Shown piece after piece: positions 7,666 to 19,658 of a DNA stretch of 26,627 bases. The notes under the pieces are model-generated. The model did no database searches. It was not told the DNA's origin and worked only from the letters and a program-made list of their open reading frames with translations. Numbering within the stretch: the stretch's first letter is position 1; every line of letters begins with the position of its first letter. The position numbers and the translations under genes were made by a program. This DNA comes from Kocuria sp. (lineage in GTDB: Bacteria; Actinomycetota; Actinomycetes; Actinomycetales; Micrococcaceae): assembly GCA_030454085.1 (NCBI GenBank), contig JAKDJD010000033.1, forward strand, positions 1 through 26,627, given 5' to 3'.

Positions 7666-8412
7666 TTAAGCGGGTTTTGAGTCCTCCGGCTCCGGGGCTC
7701 CCAGACGCTCGCGGTCCAGGGTCATGGAAATCTGGTACCGATCCGACCGGTACGTCGAGATCGAGTACTCGAGCGGTACGGGTCCTTCCTCGGACTGGGC
7801 GCACGTGTAGCGGTGGAACAGCAGCACGGGGGCCGAGGGCTCCACCTCGAGGACGCGAGCGACCGACGGTTCCGCCGCAGCCGCCTCGACGGTCTGTTCG
7901 GCGGTGCTGACCTCGAAACCGGTCCCCGACAGATGTGAGTACAGGGACTGCGTCAGGTCCTTGGCCAGGAGGAGGTCCGTCAGGTCCGGACGGATCCAGG
8001 ACTCGTCCACGCTGACCGGGGCCTCGTTTGCGCGACGCAGGCGCTTGATGCAGAGAGTCTGTTCGCCTTCCTCCAGACCGAAGAACTCCGCCGCCCGTGG
8101 GGGAGGTGTGCCTCGATCGGCCACGAGAATCTCGGTGGATGGTTCGAAACCCGCCCGTTTCATGTCCTCGGTGAAGGAAGCAAGGTGGAGGGTCGAACGG
8201 ACACGACCGTGGGACACGAAGGTGCCCTTGCCGTGAATACGGACCAGAACACCCTCCGCGACCAGATCCGAGACGGCACGTCGAATCGTGATGCGGGAAA
8301 CCCCGAACTGCTTCTCGAGGGCTCTTTCCCCCGGAAGCGCGGCACCCGGAGAGAGTTCCCTCCGGGCCAGTTCCCGCAACTCCGACCTGACCTGTTCGTG
8401 CTTGTGGACCAC
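7666..8412 (-). CDS. GntR-family (HutC/UTRA) regulator next to GlcNAc PTS
   Basis: This 248-residue regulator is related to DasR/NagR. The winged helix is at about residues 1-70 (LPGERALEKQFGVSRITIRRA), followed by the linker typical of this group (TLHLASFTEDMKRAGFEPST) and a UTRA domain to the end. I chose GTG 8412 because it begins 17 bases after the IIB stop codon and gives the family length; upstream frame is antisense-like sequence inside the IIB gene. The Shine-Dalgarno is weak (GAGAAAG), so translation may depend on the upstream gene. It probably controls the divergent IIB/IIC pair through the palindrome at 8716-8731. It is the second paralogous UTRA regulator within 7 kb. Confidence 0.9.
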   Translation of the reverse strand: MVHKHEQVRSELRELARRELSPGAALPGERALEKQFGVSRITIRRAVSDLVAEGVLVRIHGKGTFVSHGRVRSTLHLASFTEDMKRAGFEPSTEILVADRGTPPPRAAEFFGLEEGEQTLCIKRLRRANEAPVSVDESWIRPDLTDLLLAKDLTQSLYSHLSGTGFEVSTAEQTVEAAAAEPSVARVLEVEPSAPVLLFHRYTCAQSEEGPVPLEYSISTYRSDRYQISMTLDRERLGAPEPEDSKPA

Positions 8413-8429
8413 GTGCTCGCGCGCTTTCT

Positions 8430-8660
8430 CTACAGCAGATCCTGAATGTCTTCGGCCAGGTTCTCGGCCTCGGGACCGACGACGACCTGCACCATTCCGC
8501 CCGAGACCATAACCCCGTGGACTCCCATGGCCTTGAGCGCGGCCTGATCCACCGCAGACGAATCCTCGACCTCGGTGCGCAAGCGGGTGATGCACCCTTC
8601 GATTTCTTCAACGTTCTCGGCTCCACCGAGTGCTTCCAGCAATTTCTCCGGATCGAACAT
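8430..8660 (-). CDS. PTS system GlcNAc-specific IIB component (NagF-like)
   Basis: This 76-residue cytoplasmic phosphocarrier domain accepts phosphate from a IIA protein and passes it to the sugar carried by IIC. The active-site cysteine is Cys23 in GCITRLR, the signature of glucose-family IIB domains; VVVGPEAENLAEDIQDLL closes the domain. It is encoded as a separate gene, as with NagF in Streptomyces, instead of being fused to IIC. ATG 8660 has AGGAGG six bases upstream; longer starts up to 8684 would overlap this ribosome site. It is divergent from the IIC gene at 8807 across a DasR-like operator and is followed by gntR at 17 bases. Confidence 0.93.
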   Translation of the reverse strand: MFDPEKLLEALGGAENVEEIEGCITRLRTEVEDSSAVDQAALKAMGVHGVMVSGGMVQVVVGPEAENLAEDIQDLL

Positions 8661-8715
8661 TGGGTGCCTCCTGGCCCTTGACAAGCTATGTCATGCGAAT
8701 ACAGTGATCAGAACC

Positions 8716-8731
8716 ACTGGTTATAAACAGT
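8716..8731. promoter_or_regulatory. DasR-like operator between PTS IIB and IIC genes
   Basis: ACTGGTTATAAACAGT is palindromic in 7 of 8 paired positions and follows the ACTGGTnnnnACCAGT pattern of DasR-type operators, with one mismatch (A instead of C in the right arm). It lies in the divergent promoter region, 56 bases from the IIB start and 76 from the IIC start, so it could control both. It supports placing the transporter in the same regulon as nagA and nagB. Confidence 0.65.
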
Positions 8732-8806
8732 TGTCTCGAGCGTACCCATAGCGCTCGACCTTCACAACCGCACGCTACTCTCGCACCCGCGGGAAACGAG
8801 GTCCCC

Positions 8807-10291
<1,485 letters not shown>

Positions 10292-10303
10292 CGGTGTCGG
10301 CCT

Positions 10304-10390
10304 GAGGTGGCAGTGTCGTGCACACCCCGAGCCCGAGGTGGCAAGTATGTGCGGATTTCGGCATGAATTGCGCACAAACTTGCCACCTCG
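10304..10390. repeat. GAGGTGGCA-family repeat element with 20-bp hairpin
   Basis: Two direct units (10304-10321 and 10335-10352, both starting GAGGTGGCA) are followed by an inverted unit, GCACAAACTTGCCACCTCG, at 10372-10390. Arms 10334-10353 and 10371-10390 pair over 20 bp with one mismatch around a 17-nt loop. It lies between the convergent ends of the PTS IIC gene and nrdF, so it may act as a bidirectional transcription end, although it has no T-tract. The same composite structure recurs at 26258-26386, and a related unit at 18012-18050. Confidence 0.8.
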
Positions 10391-10419
10391 CGCTGGGTCG
10401 AGCGCCCGATGGGAGGCGG

Positions 10420-13630
<3,211 letters not shown>

Positions 13631-13634
<4 letters not shown>

Positions 13635-14122
13635 GCGGTTTCCTTCTCTTTCTGTGCGGATTTCCAGAACTCGTCGAGTCCGTGGTCGATGGTCTTGACG
13701 TCGTGTGCGTTGCCGAGCAGCTCGAACCTGTAGAGCTCGGGGACTCCGCACTTCTTGGAGATCACAGGGCCGGCGATGCAGTAGTCCTCCCCGAAATTGG
13801 TGTTGCCCGCGGTCACGACTCCCCGAATGAGGGAGCGGTTCTGTGGGTCGTTCAGGAAGGTGATGACTTGCCGAGGGACGGCCTTTCTGGCGTCCCCGCC
13901 GCCGTAGCTCGGCACGACCAGCACGTAGGGCCGGCTGACCCGGATCATGCCCTCTGTGCGGGGACGAAGGGGTATGCGAACACTGGAATGCCTCAGCCGT
14001 TGCACGAGCCGGTGGGTGTTCTCGGAGGCGCTCGAGAAGTACACCAGGTGGGGCGATTCGGTGGGTGGGAGGGTACGGAACGATGTCGGGGGCCGCCTGC
14101 GAGAGGCAGATGGCTCATTCAT
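13631..14122 (-). CDS. nrdI: Flavodoxin-like RNR maturation protein NrdI
   Basis: NrdI is an FMN protein that produces the superoxide used to activate R2. In class Ib it oxidises the Mn2 site; in class Ie it is required to convert the active tyrosine to DOPA. The 163-residue protein shows the FMN phosphate loop [12 protein letters not shown] (about residues 27-38), [15 protein letters not shown], and the family signature [30 protein letters not shown]. The first ~22 residues are a basic, Pro-rich extension that may be partly dispensable. ATG 14122 has AAAGGA upstream. It is the first gene of nrdI-nrdE-nrdF and overlaps nrdE by ATGA. No nrdH precedes it, unlike the common nrdHIEF order. Tandem NrdR boxes lie just upstream. 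Confidence 0.95.
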
Positions 14123-14147
14123 GGCGTCCTTTCTCTGTTGGTCAAAA

Positions 14148-14163
14148 ACACAACATGTTGTGT
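14148..14163 (-). promoter_or_regulatory. NrdR box 1 (proximal)
   Basis: ACACAACATGTTGTGT is a perfect palindrome, extending to 18 bp at 14147-14164, and fits the NrdR box outline acaCwAtATaTwGtgt with GC at the centre. It lies 26 bases upstream of the nrdI start. Its centre is exactly 32 bp from that of the second box, the usual spacing of NrdR pairs. Confidence 0.75.
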
Positions 14164-14179
14164 TGAAGGGGTTTGAAGG

Positions 14180-14195
14180 TGCCCATATATAGAAA
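14180..14195 (-). promoter_or_regulatory. NrdR box 2 (distal), overlapping a TATATA element
   Basis: The core CCATATATAG at 14183-14192 matches CwAtATaTwG at nine of ten positions. The centre-to-centre distance to box 1 is 32 bp (three helical turns), as in most NrdR-regulated promoters. The minus-strand TATATAT inside it may be the -10 of the nrdIEF promoter, which would explain repression by NrdR when dATP is plentiful. Confidence 0.7.
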
Positions 14196-14259
14196 TACCA
14201 CGGTGCAGAACTTAAAACTACGCCAAGGCGTACTTCTTGACATGGCTCACATATGAAGG

Positions 14260-14301
14260 AAAACTTCGAGTTGTGAACACCAAAGTGGAGAAAAACTTCG
14301 A
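14260..14301 (+). promoter_or_regulatory. Direct repeat at start of rpiR/murR, possible operator
   Basis: AAAACTTCGA occurs at 14260-14269 and again at 14292-14301, 32 bp apart (three helical turns). The first copy lies in the ribosome-site region before GTG 14273 and the second in the first codons. Such spacing suits a dimeric regulator, and RpiR/MurR proteins often repress their own operon. Identity as an operator is inference. Confidence 0.35.
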
Positions 14302-15214
14302 AGGCGGCGAGGAGGCCGATATCCTCGGATCCTTGAGAGCTGCGGAGGGCACGTTGAGCCCGGGGCCCGCCCGGGTGGCCCGCTTCATCCTCGAGGAGCC
14401 GGCGCGCACCGTGCCGATGACACTGGCGGATCTCGCGAAGGAGAGTCGGACCAGCGACGCGTCAGTCATTCGCTTGGCCCGCGCCGTCGGGTGCTCGGGT
14501 TTCCGCGAGCTGCGCACACGTTTGGCCACTTCGATCGGCCGTGCACAAGGGTCGGACGGGGGCGACCGCTCGTACCCCGCTGGGATCTCCGCCGAGGATC
14601 TCCCGGAGGTTGTCATAGCAAAGCTCGCTTCCAGCGACCGCGAGACGATCGCGCGGACGGAAGAGACACTGGACGCGCACGCCGTCCGTGAGGTGGCCGG
14701 AGCCGTGGCAGGGGCCAGGCGGGTGCTCGTCGTCGGCGTCGGAGCGTCCGGCCTGGTCGCGCGAGACCTCGCGGCGAAACTTGGGCGCATAGGGATCCAG
14801 GTCCACACAGCGTCGGACGCCCATGACGCGCTCACGTTCGCCGTCCTGCTGACGGACCAGGATGTGTTCATCGGAATTTCCGCGTCGGGGCGCACGCGGG
14901 ACGTCGTCGACCCTCTCTCCCTCGCCGCACGTGCCGGTGCCCGCACCGTGGCCATTACGACGCGCCCGCGCTCACCGTTGGGGACGGCCGATCATGTCCT
15001 CGTCAGCGTTGCGACTCGCGAGAACGGTCTTCGACTGGGTGCGATGACCTCCCGTTCGGGACAGCTGTTCGTGGTCGACGCTTTGTTCACCATGGTCTTC
15101 CAGTTGCGCGAGGACGAAGCCAGGACCGCGATCGCGCGCTCCCATGAAGCTCTGGCCTTCAAGCGACTGCCCCGAACCGCCCAAACCCCCACCCCAGCAT
15201 CGGAGAAATCATGA
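14273..15214 (+). CDS. RpiR/MurR-family regulator of the MurNAc operon
   Basis: This 313-residue regulator has an N-terminal RpiR helix-turn-helix (about residues 20-95, with [16 protein letters not shown] and [22 protein letters not shown]) and a C-terminal SIS sugar-isomerase fold (about 140-275, with [22 protein letters not shown] and [12 protein letters not shown]) that binds phosphosugars. By position it probably senses MurNAc-6-P. I chose GTG 14273 with AAGGAA 11 bases upstream; TTG 14237 gives a longer frame but resembles a promoter element, and GTG 14285 is also possible. Its TGA overlaps the murQ ATG as ATGA, so the two are translationally coupled. It is divergent from nrdIEF. Confidence 0.92.
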   Translation: MNTKVEKNFEGGEEADILGSLRAAEGTLSPGPARVARFILEEPARTVPMTLADLAKESRTSDASVIRLARAVGCSGFRELRTRLATSIGRAQGSDGGDRSYPAGISAEDLPEVVIAKLASSDRETIARTEETLDAHAVREVAGAVAGARRVLVVGVGASGLVARDLAAKLGRIGIQVHTASDAHDALTFAVLLTDQDVFIGISASGRTRDVVDPLSLAARAGARTVAITTRPRSPLGTADHVLVSVATRENGLRLGAMTSRSGQLFVVDALFTMVFQLREDEARTAIARSHEALAFKRLPRTAQTPTPASEKS

Positions 15215-16122
15215 CAACGGACGTGCCCACCACCGAGGCAGTGGACGAACAGTACTCACAGATCGACAGGATGCCGACCGCAGACCTGGCTAGGCTCATG
15301 AACCGGACGGACTCCACGGTCCCCGAATCCGTGGGACGCAGCGTCGAGGACATTGCCCGACTCGTCGACCAGGCCGTGCCCGGGCTCCGTGCCGGCGGGC
15401 GTCTGGTCTATGCGGGTGCCGGGACGGCCGGGAGGCTCGGTGTCCTGGACGCGTCCGAGTGCCCGCCCACGTTCAACACAGGCCCGGGGGAGGTCGTCGG
15501 TCTCATTGCCGGCGGCGAACGAGCCCTGGTCTCCGCCGTGGAAGGAGCGGAGGACGATGCCGCCGCTGGCGCCCAGGCCGTGATCGACCTGGACATCGGT
15601 CCGCTGGATACCATCGTCGGGGTTTCGGCCTCGGGCCGGACCCCCTACGCCGTTGGCGCGGTCGAGGAGGCGGGGCGGCGTGGTGCCACGACGGGAGCGA
15701 TGGTGTGCAACACGGGTTCGCGTCTTGCGGCCGTCGCGGTGCACCCCATCGAGGTCGTGGTCGGTCCGGAGCTCGTGGCCGGATCGACACGGCTGAAGGC
15801 CGGAACCGCCCAGAAGCTGGTGCTCAACATGATTTCAACGATGAGCATGGTGCGCCTCGGCAAGACCTACGGAAACCTCATGGTCGATGTGCAGTCCACC
15901 AACGCCAAGCTGAGAGAACGGGTCCAGCGCATCGTGGGCGCGGTCACCGGGGCAGAGCCGGACGTCATCGAGAAGGCCGTCAGCGCGGCCGGCGGAAGCG
16001 CCAAGGTCGCGATTCTGACGATTCTCGCCGACGTCGACGCCGAGCGCGCCCGCGAAGAGCTCGAGCGCGACTCCGGCGTCCTCCGAACCGCCTTGGAACG
16101 CCTGGTCCGACCCCACAACTGA
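15211..16122 (+). CDS. murQ: N-acetylmuramic acid 6-phosphate etherase MurQ
   Basis: It cleaves the D-lactyl ether of MurNAc-6-P to give GlcNAc-6-P and D-lactate, linking murein recycling to the nag pathway. The 303-residue SIS-fold enzyme has the phosphate site YAGAGTAGRLGVLDASECPPTF, with catalytic Glu83, and Glu114 in AVEGAEDDA; both positions carry the same numbers as in E. coli MurQ. SASGRTPY and STRLKAGTAQKLVLNMIST are further family signatures. Its product is the substrate of NagA at 1896. It is translationally coupled to the upstream rpiR by ATGA and followed by murP after 93 bases. Confidence 0.96.
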   Translation: MTTDVPTTEAVDEQYSQIDRMPTADLARLMNRTDSTVPESVGRSVEDIARLVDQAVPGLRAGGRLVYAGAGTAGRLGVLDASECPPTFNTGPGEVVGLIAGGERALVSAVEGAEDDAAAGAQAVIDLDIGPLDTIVGVSASGRTPYAVGAVEEAGRRGATTGAMVCNTGSRLAAVAVHPIEVVVGPELVAGSTRLKAGTAQKLVLNMISTMSMVRLGKTYGNLMVDVQSTNAKLRERVQRIVGAVTGAEPDVIEKAVSAAGGSAKVAILTILADVDAERAREELERDSGVLRTALERLVRPHN

Positions 16123-16215
16123 ACCATGCGACCCCGCCGGCAGCCTGGCGGTCCCGCCACCGGTACCCCGCCGGTCGGGGCGGAGAAACGAACGCAACCC
16201 ACAAAGGAGTCGGCC

Positions 16216-17787
16216 ATGTCCGATCAGAACAAGACATCCCAGGACGTCATCGCTGGCCTCGGCGGTGCGTCAAACATCAACGGTGTGGAGAATTGCATCA
16301 CCCGCCTGAGGATTCCGGTCCACAACGAATCGGCGGTAGACGTCGACGCCCTGCGCGGGATTGACGCGGTTCTCGGCGTCGTTCCGGGGCCGACCATGCA
16401 GGTGGTCCTGGGGCCCGGCGTCGTGGACACCGTCGCCCGCGACATCGAGGCCCGCTTGCGGGACGCCGAATCGGAACCCGCGGGGAATGGAAGGGGTGAC
16501 GCGGGCAGTGCGGCCGGCCTCGGGTCCTCCGGCGAGGCTGGCGCCTCGTCCGGAGGCAACGGTACGGGCGCCGGAACAGGTGCCGAGGGTGAGGCCCCTG
16601 GGTCGCCCGAAGACCTCCAAGCCCTCGGCGCGCAGATGAAACGTTCCCAGTCGGAGCGCAAGTCTTCTCCCATCCGTGCATTCCTGGGTCGGATAGCCAA
16701 CATCTTTCTCCCGCTGATTCCCGCGCTGATTGCCTGCGGAATCGTCGCCGGCATCAGCGGCGTGCTCCAGAACTTCGTCGCGAATGGGGCGTGGCCGTGG
16801 GCGGCCGGGGTGGTCCCGGTCCTGACCGCGATCTCCAGTGGGTTCATGACCCTGATCGCGGTCTTCGTGGGCATGAACGCCGCGAAGGAATTTGGCGGGA
16901 CGCCAGTGCTCGGCGGCGCGGTCGCGGCCATCATCCCCTTCGCCGGCGTGTCCAAGGTGTCGATTCTCGGTGCCAGCCTCGAGCCCGGCCAGGGTGGTGT
17001 GATCGGCGCGCTGCTGGCTGCCATCCTCGCGGCCTATGTGGAGCGATGGGCCCGGAAGTGGGCCCCTGAATCGCTCGCGATGCTGATCGTCCCGACCGTG
17101 ACTGTCCTCGTCGCCGGAGCGTTGACCCTCTTCCCGCTCATGACGCTCGCCGGCTGGATCTCGACCGGTATTGGAACTGGTGCCACCTGGTTGCTCGGGA
17201 CCAGCGGCGGACTTGCGGGGTTTGTCTTGGCCGGACTCTTCCTGCCGCTCGTGATGCTGGGACTGCACCAGGCACTCATCCCGATCCACACCACGCTGAT
17301 CGCGCAGGCCGGTTACACGATCCTTCTGCCGATCCTGGCGATGGCGGGTGGCGGACAGGTGGGCGCGACCGCCGCGGTCTACCTGCGCATCCGCAACCGG
17401 GCCCTGCGCAACACGATCAAGTCGGCGTTGCCCGCCGGAATTCTCGGTGTCGGAGAGCCGCTGATCTACGGCGTGACCCTGCCTATGGGCCGCCCGTTCA
17501 TCACCGCGTGCATCGGAGGCGCGTTCGGCGGCGGATTCATCGGCATCTTCAACCAGCTCGGGTTCGCGACCGGTTCCACCGCAATTGGACCCAGCGGTTG
17601 GGCACTTTTCCCGCTGGCCGCAGGCAACCACGGCCTGGGCGCTGCCCTCGGGGTCTACGCCGTGGGGCTGCTCATCTCCTACGTGGCAGGGTTCCTGCTG
17701 ACCTACTTCTTCGGCGTTCCCAAAGACCTCGTCGCTCGTATGGCGGATGAGAATTCCGCGGCGGAATCGGCTGCCGCGACGGCGTGA
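16216..17787 (+). CDS. murP: PTS system MurNAc-specific IIBC component MurP
   Basis: This membrane transporter takes up and phosphorylates N-acetylmuramic acid. The 523-residue chain starts with a IIB domain (residues 1-90, phosphorylated Cys27 in NCITRLR). A Gly/Ala/Ser-rich linker (about 95-130) follows, then a IIC membrane domain with about ten segments (FLPLIPALIACGIVAGISG, LGLHQALIPIHT, and the loop GVGEPLIYGVTLPMGRPF). Like other MurP proteins it lacks IIA and depends on a general IIA-Glc/Crr. ATG 16216 is preceded by AAGGAG; an open frame to 16126 has no ribosome site. It is third in rpiR-murQ-murP. Assignment to MurNAc over sucrose or trehalose rests mainly on the murQ context. Confidence 0.92.
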   Translation: MSDQNKTSQDVIAGLGGASNINGVENCITRLRIPVHNESAVDVDALRGIDAVLGVVPGPTMQVVLGPGVVDTVARDIEARLRDAESEPAGNGRGDAGSAAGLGSSGEAGASSGGNGTGAGTGAEGEAPGSPEDLQALGAQMKRSQSERKSSPIRAFLGRIANIFLPLIPALIACGIVAGISGVLQNFVANGAWPWAAGVVPVLTAISSGFMTLIAVFVGMNAAKEFGGTPVLGGAVAAIIPFAGVSKVSILGASLEPGQGGVIGALLAAILAAYVERWARKWAPESLAMLIVPTVTVLVAGALTLFPLMTLAGWISTGIGTGATWLLGTSGGLAGFVLAGLFLPLVMLGLHQALIPIHTTLIAQAGYTILLPILAMAGGGQVGATAAVYLRIRNRALRNTIKSALPAGILGVGEPLIYGVTLPMGRPFITACIGGAFGGGFIGIFNQLGFATGSTAIGPSGWALFPLAAGNHGLGAALGVYAVGLLISYVAGFLLTYFFGVPKDLVARMADENSAAESAAATA

Positions 17788-17878
17788 CGGGGCAGACGGC
17801 GTGGCGGTGTCATCGACTCCGCCGCGCGTCTGGCCAGCTCGGTTGGTGGGGTGAGCGGCGGGTGACGGGTTTCTAGCC

Positions 17879-17915
17879 GGCGGTTACCCGACCCGGTGGT
17901 GGTTTCCCGACTCGA
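17879..17915 (+). repeat. Two GGTTnCCCGA-family repeat units in tandem
   Basis: CGGCGGTTACCCGAC is followed at once by GGTGGTGGTTTCCCGACTCG. Both are variants of the units at the window edges (TTGGGTGGTGGTTGCCCGAT and relatives), in direct orientation. Confidence 0.6.
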
Positions 17916-18011
17916 CGACGTGTGACTGTGACAGGAGTCCGCGCCCAAACCCCGATGGCGGCCACGAAGGTCCCCACCCAGCGGCGTCCGTGCGGCTCGC
18001 GGCGTCGTCTC

Positions 18012-18050
18012 GCACGGGACTGCCACCTCGTCCCCGAGGCGGCCCCGTGC
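18012..18050. repeat. Stem-loop unit of the GAGGTGGCA family
   Basis: GCACGGG at 18012-18018 pairs with CCCGTGC at 18044-18050. Inside, GCCaCCTCG pairs with CGAGGcGGC around a TCCC loop, with a 3-nt bulge on the left arm. The left arm (GCACGGGACTGCCACCTCG) matches the unit at 26368-26386 in 18 of 19 positions. It may end murP transcription. Confidence 0.6.
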
Positions 18051-18178
18051 GTCCCCACCACTTCACCGAGACGAGCCAGCACTCCACTCACTCCGCCCCG
18101 AAACACCCCGACGTCATATTCCGGCGGTATCCGGGAGGTCGTGAGGCGGCGGATCAGCGACTGGGGTAGAAGGGAGTC

Positions 18179-19651
18179 ATGGATTCGTTCTTCCTCCGTG
18201 CCGTGAGAGACCCCTTCGGCGGCGACGTCCTCGACGCGCGCATCGCTCAGGGCCGCATCGAATGGGGAAACGGTCTCGAGCCAGGACCTGAGGATCACCT
18301 CGTGGATGCCGACGGCCGGTGGCTCGTTCCCGGCCTCTGGGACGCGCACGTCCACTTCGACCAGTGGGCCCAGGCCAGGTCGCGGCTTGACCTGTCGGCG
18401 ACGCCGTCGCCCGCAGCAGTGACCCAGGCCGTCGGCGAAGCGCTCAAGGAGGACGGCGGAGACACCGTGTTCTTCGGCTTCGGGTATCGTGCCTCGGCGT
18501 GGCAGCGGCAGCCGACCGTGACCGAGCTCGACGCCGTGACCGGGAACCGACCCGTGGTTCTGGTCAGCGGCGACATGCACAACGGGTGGCTCAACTCGGC
18601 GGCGATGACTCTGCTCGGTGTCCCTCCGCGGGATGGGATCTTCAGCGAGGACGACTGGTTCCCGCTCTTCGCGAAGCTCGAACCGTTGGCGCCGGATCCC
18701 GAAGCGGCCGTTCGCGACGCCGCGCGGGCCGCGGCGGCCCGCGGCGTCGTCGGCATAGTCGATCTGGAATTCGCGGCCAATCACGACGCCTGGGTGAGTC
18801 GTTCCAGACAGAGCGAACCACTGCTCAGGGTTCGGACCGGTGTCTACCCGGAACTCCTGGACGACGTCCTGGACCGCGGACTCGCATGCGGGGACGCGCT
18901 GGACGAGTCAGGTCTCATCCGGATGGGTCCGCTCAAGATCATTTCCGACGGGTCGCTGGGAACCAGGACCGCTCACTGCTGCGAGCCCTATGTCGGGGCC
19001 GAAGATCTGGACCATCCCCGAGGCGTGCAGAACGTGCCGCCGGAAGAGCTGGCCAGATTGCTCGACCTCGCTCACCAACGGGATCTCGCCGTCGCACTCC
19101 ACGCTCTGGGGGACGCCGCCGTCGGTCTGGCCCTGGATGCCTTCGGATCCGTGGGCGCTCGAGGCTCGGTCGAGCACGCGCAGGTGGTTCGGCCGGACGA
19201 CCTGGACCGTATGGCCCGGTTGGGGGTTACAGCCAGCGTGCAACCCGCTCACCTCCTCGACGACCGGGACGCCATGGACCTTTTGTGGCCGGATCGAGCC
19301 GACCGCATCTTCGCCTTCCGCACGATGCTGGATCGGGGCGTCCGGCTGGCCATGGGGTCTGACGCGCCCGTGGCTCCTCTGGACCCGTGGTTGGCCATGG
19401 CGGCCGCGGTCCATCGTTCGGGCGACGAGCGGCCGCCGTGGCACCAGGAGGAGGCGATCACCTCGAGGGAAGCGTTCTTGGCCTCGACGGACGGCGTCGA
19501 CCGGATTCGTTCCGGTGACGTCGCGGACGTGCTGTTGCTCGACTCGGATCCGTTCGCCGGGGCCACGAGTGACGACGCCGCGCGCACCCTGGCAGGGATG
19601 TCGGTCGCCGCCACATTTGTGGCGGGGCGACCGACCCACTGGAACCTCTAG
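18179..19651 (+). CDS. YtcJ-type metal-dependent amidohydrolase (amidohydrolase_3)
   Basis: This 490-residue TIM-barrel hydrolase belongs to the YtcJ/NfdA group. Metal and active-site landmarks are WDAHVHF with His57 and His59, KIISDGSLGTRTA in the middle, ALHALGDAA, SVEHAQVV, and MGSDAPVAPLDPW. Enzymes of this group cleave amide or formamide bonds in small molecules; the true substrate cannot be read from sequence. ATG 18179 has AGAAGGGAG just upstream. It stands alone on the plus strand and ends 7 bases before the tail of the convergent flavin reductase-like gene. A link to the neighbouring permease (for example a shared nitrogen compound) is possible but not shown. Confidence 0.9.
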   Translation: MDSFFLRAVRDPFGGDVLDARIAQGRIEWGNGLEPGPEDHLVDADGRWLVPGLWDAHVHFDQWAQARSRLDLSATPSPAAVTQAVGEALKEDGGDTVFFGFGYRASAWQRQPTVTELDAVTGNRPVVLVSGDMHNGWLNSAAMTLLGVPPRDGIFSEDDWFPLFAKLEPLAPDPEAAVRDAARAAAARGVVGIVDLEFAANHDAWVSRSRQSEPLLRVRTGVYPELLDDVLDRGLACGDALDESGLIRMGPLKIISDGSLGTRTAHCCEPYVGAEDLDHPRGVQNVPPEELARLLDLAHQRDLAVALHALGDAAVGLALDAFGSVGARGSVEHAQVVRPDDLDRMARLGVTASVQPAHLLDDRDAMDLLWPDRADRIFAFRTMLDRGVRLAMGSDAPVAPLDPWLAMAAAVHRSGDERPPWHQEEAITSREAFLASTDGVDRIRSGDVADVLLLDSDPFAGATSDDAARTLAGMSVAATFVAGRPTHWNL

Positions 19652-19658
19652 ACACTTC

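Larger units (their letters stand above)
17788..18178. other. Intergenic stretch with two repeat families, no gene
   Basis: This stretch between murP and the amidohydrolase gene has no convincing reading frame. It holds a tandem pair of GGTTnCCCGA units (17879-17915) and a long stem-loop of the GAGGTGGCA family (18012-18050). Weak short frames antisense to the next gene were judged shadows. No clear promoter was seen apart from the ribosome site AGAAGGGAG before 18179. Confidence 0.6.

Noticed and set aside
7595..8626. N-terminal extension of the nuclease-helicase frame to 1607 residues
   Set aside because: The extra ~340 residues lie antiparallel in frame with, and on the same DNA as, gntR and the IIB gene. 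The composition is Arg/Pro/Gly-rich shadow sequence, and a good GGAGG-GTG start exists at 7594.
8678..8683. TTGACA as a -35 element for the PTS IIC gene
   Set aside because: No acceptable -10 lies 16-18 bases downstream, and it sits within the IIB leader region, so the match is probably chance.
16270..17631. 453-residue frame antisense to murP
   Set aside because: Low-complexity charged sequence complementary to the hydrophobic codons of a membrane protein; no motifs and no ribosome site.
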